A DNA stretch of 37,325 nt from Pyrinomonadaceae bacterium. GTDB lineage: Bacteria; Acidobacteriota; Blastocatellia; Pyrinomonadales; Pyrinomonadaceae. Location of the stretch: contig JAJAZE010000235.1 of NCBI GenBank assembly GCA_026785925.1, forward strand, positions 1 through 37,325. Reading direction: 5' to 3'. Below are positions 34,884 through 37,325 of this stretch, in pieces (positions within the stretch are counted from its first letter, which is position 1; each line of letters opens with the position of its first letter). The translations under genes and the position numbers were made by a program. The notes beneath the pieces are model-generated. The model did no database searches and was not told the DNA's origin. It worked only from the letters and a program-made list of their open reading frames with translations.

Positions 34884-35855
34884 GTGAAATCAGAATTCGA
34901 GTTTATCGAAAACCTCCGCACACGCTACTCACTGCCAAAAATCGGCGATGACTGCGCCGTTCTGCCGAAAGACTCGAAAACCGATTTAGTGATGACGACC
35001 GACTTGCTGGTCGAAGACATTGACTTCAAACTAGAATGGTCAAAACCGGAATTTATCGGTCACAAAGCGTTAGCCGTCTCGCTGTCCGATGTCGCCGCGA
35101 TGGGCGCGAAACCGGTTTGGTCGTTGCTTTCCATCGGTATTCCTGAAGCAGTCTGGAAGACTGATTTTGTCGAAAGATTTTACGCTGGATGGTTTGCGCT
35201 GGCAAAAAAATTCAACGTCGAACTCGTCGGCGGCGATGTTTCCCGAACGCCCGATAAAATTGTGATTGATTCGATTGTCGCGGGCGAAGTTAAAAAAGGG
35301 AAAGCAATTTTACGTTCGGGCGCAGGTGTCGGTGATTTGATTTTTGTGACGGGCGAATTGGGCGGCGCGGCTGGCGGTTTGAAATTACTGAAAGATGGTT
35401 CCCAGTATAATTCCGACGAAAAAATCTGGCGAAAACATTTGTTTCTCAAACAACTTCAGCCGTTTCCGCAAGTTTCGGACGGTAGATACTTGCGCGAAAA
35501 TAATTTTGCCACGGCGATGATTGATTTGAGTGACGGTTTATCGAGCGATTTATCGCACCTTTGCCGCGCTTCCAAGGTCGGCGCGAAGATTTTCGCCGAT
35601 AAAATTCCGTTTGATAAAAAACTAAAACCGATTGCCGAATCTTTTGACGACAAAATTGATTTCGCATTGCACGGCGGCGAAGATTACGAACTGCTTTTTA
35701 CGGTCAACCCGAAAAAATATTTTCAGGCTGAAAACGAGTTCAAAAAATGTAAGTTTTCGCACATCGGCGAAATCACTGCAAACGGTGAAATAATTGAACT
35801 TATCAGCGGCGAAAAATCGCAGATTTTACAGCCGAAAGGCTTCCGGCATTTTTGA
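34884..35855 (+). CDS. thiL: Thiamine-monophosphate kinase ThiL
   Basis: The 323-residue length fits the family. ThiL phosphorylates thiamine monophosphate to the active cofactor thiamine diphosphate with ATP, in the cytosol. Family motifs are all present: SEFEFIENLRTRY, KIGDDCAVL (metal and ATP), TTDLLVEDIDF, KALAVSLSDVAAMGAKP, LVGGDVSRTPD, GDLIFVTGELGGAAGGL, MIDLSDGLSSDL and LHGGEDYELLF. The start is GTG at 34884 (VKSEFEF); no strong ribosome binding site is seen. It stands alone, divergent from the MerR gene; no TPP riboswitch was recognised in the 86-base gap. Confidence 0.97.
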   Translation: MKSEFEFIENLRTRYSLPKIGDDCAVLPKDSKTDLVMTTDLLVEDIDFKLEWSKPEFIGHKALAVSLSDVAAMGAKPVWSLLSIGIPEAVWKTDFVERFYAGWFALAKKFNVELVGGDVSRTPDKIVIDSIVAGEVKKGKAILRSGAGVGDLIFVTGELGGAAGGLKLLKDGSQYNSDEKIWRKHLFLKQLQPFPQVSDGRYLRENNFATAMIDLSDGLSSDLSHLCRASKVGAKIFADKIPFDKKLKPIAESFDDKIDFALHGGEDYELLFTVNPKKYFQAENEFKKCKFSHIGEITANGEIIELISGEKSQILQPKGFRHF

Positions 35856-35894
35856 TGAATTTCGGCATTTCAAAAAATATTTCAAAAAAAATGC

Positions 35895-35923
35895 TTGACA
35901 AGCGTTTTCGAAGCGTGCTAAAA
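35895..35923 (+). promoter_or_regulatory. Sigma70-type promoter for the 54-residue gene
   Basis: A perfect TTGACA (35895-35900) is followed after 17 bases by CTAAAA (35918-35923). Transcription would start near 35930, leaving a leader of about 45 nt. Confidence 0.65.
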
Positions 35924-35928
35924 CTTTC

Positions 35929-35946
35929 AACTGTTCGACAACAGTT
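35929..35946. promoter_or_regulatory. Operator-like palindrome at the predicted transcription start
   Basis: AACTGT (35929-35934) and ACAGTT (35941-35946) are perfect inverted arms around a 6-base centre. The site overlaps the predicted +1, a typical place for repressor binding. Confidence 0.45.
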
Positions 35947-35974
35947 CGGACAAAAATTTTAGGAGATAATTTTA

Positions 35975-36139
35975 GTGATTCAAAATTGGATACATACAAC
36001 TGAGACACCGAACGGCTCGCCCGCACCGAAAGAGATGCGGTTTAGCGTCAGTCTGAGGGTCAGTTTGTGTGCGAACTTTGATAATCCGAATTATCAGCCG
36101 AAACTCGGCGGCTTAGACCGCACGGAAGACGAGATTTAG
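35975..36139 (+). CDS. 54-residue protein of unknown function
   Basis: GTG at 35975 opens a frame ending in TAG at 36137-36139. AGGAG (35961-35965) is a near-perfect ribosome binding site nine bases upstream, behind a consensus promoter. The peptide begins MIQNWIHTTETPNGSPAPKE, continues RFSVSLRVSLCANFDNPNY and ends LGGLDRTEDEI. It is polar with one Cys, no membrane segment and an acidic tail. I recognise no family. It could be a small regulatory protein or a peptide precursor, but no modification enzyme is near. Three hairpins, the last a strong terminator, follow. Confidence 0.62.
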   Translation: MIQNWIHTTETPNGSPAPKEMRFSVSLRVSLCANFDNPNYQPKLGGLDRTEDEI

Positions 36140-36144
36140 AAAAG

Positions 36145-36206
36145 CGGGAGCGATTTGTTTCCGCTCCCGAAACACGAAAATTTAACGGATTTGTTAGAAG
36201 AATCCG
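36145..36206 (+). other. Two consecutive hairpins in the 3' region of the small gene
   Basis: CGGGAGCG (36145-36152) pairs with CGCTCCCG (36162-36169), and CGGATT (36186-36191) pairs with AATCCG (36201-36206). The first starts six bases after the stop codon. Neither is followed by a T run, so they look like RNA structure rather than terminators. Confidence 0.6.
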
Positions 36207-36216
36207 AAATTGTTTT

Positions 36217-36275
36217 AGGAGCGGTGACGCGAAAGTTCTCGAAAGAGACTTAAAAGTCGCCGCTCCTTTTTGTTT
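36217..36275 (+). terminator. Strong terminator of the 54-residue gene
   Basis: AGGAGCGGTGAC (36217-36228) pairs with GTCGCCGCTCCT (36256-36267) over 12 bp with one G-U pair, followed by TTTTTG and TTTTTT. The 27-base loop is long and could hold a further small stem. Confidence 0.82.
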
Positions 36276-36376
36276 TTTACGATATTTGACAACTGAATAA
36301 CCGAAAAAAGTTCGGGAATTTTATGTTTTGTGCGCGAAGATGCGGCGAAAGATGAAATTGCCCGGACAAAAAATAG

Positions 36377-36501
36377 AAAAAGGCAGAGAGTTTGGAAAGA
36401 TTATTTTCTTCGTTAAAAACTTTGGCGAGTTCCGAAAGAAAATAATCTGCAACATCTGGAGGCACAACTGTGTCTTCGTCCGTCTAAATCTCTGCCTTTT
36501 T
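36377..36501. ncRNA. 125-nt element with two nested perfect 13-bp stems (candidate structured RNA)
   Basis: The outer arms AAAAAGGCAGAGA (36377-36389) and TCTCTGCCTTTTT (36489-36501) pair perfectly over 13 bp. Inside, AGATTATTTTCTT (36398-36410) and AAGAAAATAATCT (36436-36448) pair perfectly over another 13 bp. The inner loop holds AACT/AGTT, and the 3' side holds a small hairpin GGCAC-AACT-GTGTC. T runs occur at the 3' end on both strands, so the strand is not decided. It has no convincing protein frame and lies in a 435-base gene-free stretch (36140-36574) before the tRNA array. A loose resemblance to the layout of 6S RNA exists, but the sequence is not diagnostic. Confidence 0.55.
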
Positions 36502-36574
36502 CATTTTACACACAATTTTTATATTTTTCACTTTTAACTTTAATTCGTCCGCAAAAGTGAAACGTAATTTTTAC

Positions 36575-36662
36575 GCATCGGTCGCCTTTGGTTAAGGCAA
36601 GCAGTCTGTAAAACTGTGGCTCGTTTGCAGCTATGAAAGTTCAAATCTTTCCCGATGCACCA
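36575..36662 (+). tRNA. tRNA-Tyr(GTA)
   Basis: The acceptor stem GCATCGG pairs with CCGATGC, the discriminator is A and CCA is encoded. The D arm GCCTTTGGTTAAGGC is followed by the anticodon arm GCAGT-CTGTAAA-ACTGT with anticodon GTA. The long variable arm (GGCTCGTTTGCAGC) is typical of bacterial tRNA-Tyr. The T arm is GAAAG-TTCAAAT-CTTTC. The sequence is AT-richer than the single tRNAs in this window. No consensus promoter was seen close upstream. Confidence 0.92.
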
Positions 36663-36671
36663 AATTCAGTC

Positions 36672-36725
36672 GGCAGCAGCAGTCGGCAGTCAAATTTCTA
36701 CTGTCAAGTGCCGACCGCTGCTGCC
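36672..36725. repeat. Inverted repeat in the Tyr-Gly tRNA spacer
   Basis: The arm GGCAGCAGCAGTCGGCAGT (36672-36690) matches the reverse complement of 36707-36725 at 17 of 19 positions. It fills most of the spacer. Confidence 0.8.
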
Positions 36726-36737
36726 AACTTCAAAAAT

Positions 36738-36813
36738 GTGAGCGAAACTCAAATGGCTGAGTAGCGGTCTTCCAAACCGAATGCTGCGGGTTCAAATCCC
36801 GTCGCTCACTCCA
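36738..36813 (+). tRNA. tRNA-Gly(TCC)
   Basis: The acceptor stem GTGAGCG pairs with CGCTCAC, the discriminator is T (usual for bacterial tRNA-Gly) and CCA is encoded. The D stem is ACTC/GAGT. The anticodon arm GCGGT-CTTCCAA-ACCGA has one G-A mismatch at its base, and the anticodon is TCC. The T arm is GCGGG-TTCAAAT-CCCGT. Positions 8-9 are AA rather than the near-universal T8, which is odd. Confidence 0.88.
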
Positions 36814-36816
36814 ACT

Positions 36817-36878
36817 ATTTGCGATTTTTCCATTTACTTCAACCATTCGTTGATTGAGCTAAAAATCAAATCGCAAAT
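36817..36878. repeat. Inverted repeat in the Gly-Trp tRNA spacer
   Basis: ATTTGCGATTT (36817-36827) is the perfect inverse complement of AAATCGCAAAT (36868-36878). The loop is about 40 bases. Confidence 0.75.
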
Positions 36879-36883
36879 TACGA

Positions 36884-36959
36884 AGGCGTGTAGTTTTAGT
36901 CGGCAAAATGTCGGTCTCCAAAATCGAAGTTCTCAGTTCAAATCTGAGTGCGCCTGCCA
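36884..36959 (+). tRNA. tRNA-Trp(CCA)
   Basis: The acceptor stem AGGCGTG pairs with TGCGCCT using two G-U pairs. The discriminator is G and CCA is encoded, as expected for bacterial tRNA-Trp. The D stem GTTT/AAAT is weak. The anticodon arm TCGGT-CTCCAAA-ATCGA gives anticodon CCA. The T arm is CTCAG-TTCAAAT-CTGAG. Confidence 0.92.
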
Positions 36960-36963
36960 ATTT

Positions 36964-37030
36964 TTTAGGGATGAAGGATGAAGGATGAAGGATGAATCAA
37001 ACAATCTTCTTTTCATCCTTCATCCCTAAA
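36964..37030. repeat. Perfect inverted repeat with 7-bp tandem units in the Trp-Arg spacer
   Basis: TTTAGGGATGAAGGATGA (36964-36981) is the perfect 18-bp inverse complement of 37013-37030. GATGAAG repeats about four times in tandem from 36970. Confidence 0.85.
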
Positions 37031-37033
37031 TTC

Positions 37034-37111
37034 GGGGACGTAGCTCAACGGAATCAGAGCAGTTCACTACGAATGAACAGGTTGGAGGTTCAAGTCCTCT
37101 CGTCCCCTCCA
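37034..37111 (+). tRNA. tRNA-Arg(ACG), second divergent copy
   Basis: The acceptor stem GGGGACG pairs with CGTCCCC, the discriminator is T and CCA is encoded. The D stem is GCTC/GAGC. The anticodon arm GTTCA-CTACGAA-TGAAC gives anticodon ACG, and the T arm is GGAGG-TTCAAGT-CCTCT. The anticodon loop equals that of the tRNA-Arg at 391-464, but the stems differ. The T discriminator is unusual for tRNA-Arg, which normally has A or G. Confidence 0.9.
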
Positions 37112-37119
37112 AATTTTAC

Positions 37120-37194
37120 GGCTTCGTAGCTCAATGGAATCAGAGCGCAGGTCTTCTAAACCTGATGTTGCGAGTTCGAGTCTCGCCGGAGCCA
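37120..37194 (+). tRNA. tRNA-Arg(TCT)
   Basis: The acceptor stem GGCTTCG pairs with CGGAGCC with one T-G pair. The discriminator is A and CCA is not encoded. The D stem is GCTC/GAGC, the anticodon arm CAGGT-CTTCTAA-ACCTG gives anticodon TCT, and the T arm is GCGAG-TTCGAGT-CTCGC. It starts only 8 bases after the preceding tRNA-Arg(ACG), so the two must come from one transcript. Confidence 0.93.
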
Positions 37195-37286
37195 TTTCGA
37201 TTTTAGATTTTGGATTGCCGATTTCGGATTGAAAGAGAGACTTTTAACATTTGAAATTCGTAATTTGAAATTCGTCATTGATTTCT
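37195..37286 (+). repeat. Spacer with short direct repeats before the last tRNA
   Basis: ATTTGAAATTCGT occurs twice in tandem at about 37249-37277. The preceding part (GATTTTAGATTTTGGATTG) is also repetitive. No gene is visible. Confidence 0.5.
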
Positions 37287-37325
37287 TTCGGGGTCGTCTA
37301 ACTGACAGGACGCTTGACTTTGAAT
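37287..37325 (+). tRNA. tRNA-Gln(TTG), 5' part, cut by the window edge
   Basis: The 5' acceptor strand would be TTCGGGG, with T8-C9 and D stem GTCT/GGAC. The anticodon arm begins CTTGA-CTTTGAA-T, giving anticodon TTG. The 3' half is outside the window, so the acceptor and T stems cannot be verified. Confidence 0.6.

Noticed and set aside
36277-36465. Minus-strand frame of 62 codons across the 125-nt element
   Set aside because: It starts with GTG, has no ribosome site, and its codons are dictated by the perfect stems. The structure explains the sequence better than a protein does.
36328-36537. Plus-strand frame of 69 codons in the same area
   Set aside because: Composition is very Phe/Lys/Arg-rich and it runs through both arms of the inverted repeats; no family resemblance.
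36964-37030. Repeated GATGAAG units as a possible CRISPR array
   Set aside because: Units are 7 bp and contiguous, without spacers; no cas gene is nearby.

Overview
The window looks like a chromosomal stretch of an Acidobacteriota bacterium, probably of the Blastocatellia / Pyrinomonadaceae type. That placement is an inference from gene content: a secreted VWA protein of the acidobacterial TIGR03436 type, a Thr/Pro-rich PknB-like Ser/Thr kinase, a TonB receptor with an N-terminal carboxypeptidase-like domain, a Reg_prop propeller histidine kinase and very large TPR proteins. Base composition is moderate. No rRNA or phylogenetic marker was available to settle it.

Layout. 1-123 is the 3' end of a DDE transposase, followed by tRNA-Arg(ACG) on the minus strand with its own consensus promoter and terminator. 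559-5782 holds a secreted VWA protein (minus), a zinc-ribbon membrane protein, a Ser/Thr kinase and a secreted TPR protein (plus; the last two form an operon ending in a strong terminator). 5843-9118 (minus) holds an AttH/CrtC-like protein, a zinc-finger anti-sigma factor, a doubtful small ORF and an ECF sigma factor. 9119-12857 has repeats, a membrane-anchored YfgM-like TPR protein, a PH/TPR membrane protein, a DedA protein and tRNA-Pro(CGG). 13015-16607 is a response regulator / propeller histidine kinase pair with overlapping ends. 16987-30403 is a tight 13.4 kb four-gene operon: membrane-tethered propeller, VIT-VWA protein, a 2415-residue TPR protein and a DUF3352-like anchored protein. 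30541-33276 (minus) is a TonB-dependent receptor with a structured leader. 33563-35855 has a small membrane protein, tRNA-Pro(GGG), a MerR-family regulator and thiL.

The right end (35860-37325) is AT-richer and different. It has a 54-residue ORF with consensus promoter, palindromic operator-like site, good ribosome binding site and three 3' hairpins. A 125-nt element follows, built from two nested perfect 13-bp stems. Then comes an array of divergent tRNAs (Tyr, Gly, Trp, Arg, Arg, Gln cut by the edge), in which the three longer spacers nearest the 5' end each contain a different inverted repeat.

How the genes may work together (inference). The two-component pair sits directly upstream of the four-gene operon, and the kinase sensor and the first operon protein are both Reg_prop-like propellers. 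This suggests a periplasmic sensing and assembly module whose output is not known. Two diverged copies of a 37-bp repeat, in opposite orientation, lie at either side of the operon, and a 150-bp palindromic element lies just upstream. Short dispersed repeats appear to have been built into the 5' coding ends of two of the operon genes. The best candidates for undescribed biology are this operon, the 125-nt structured element, the 54-residue gene and the tRNA array.
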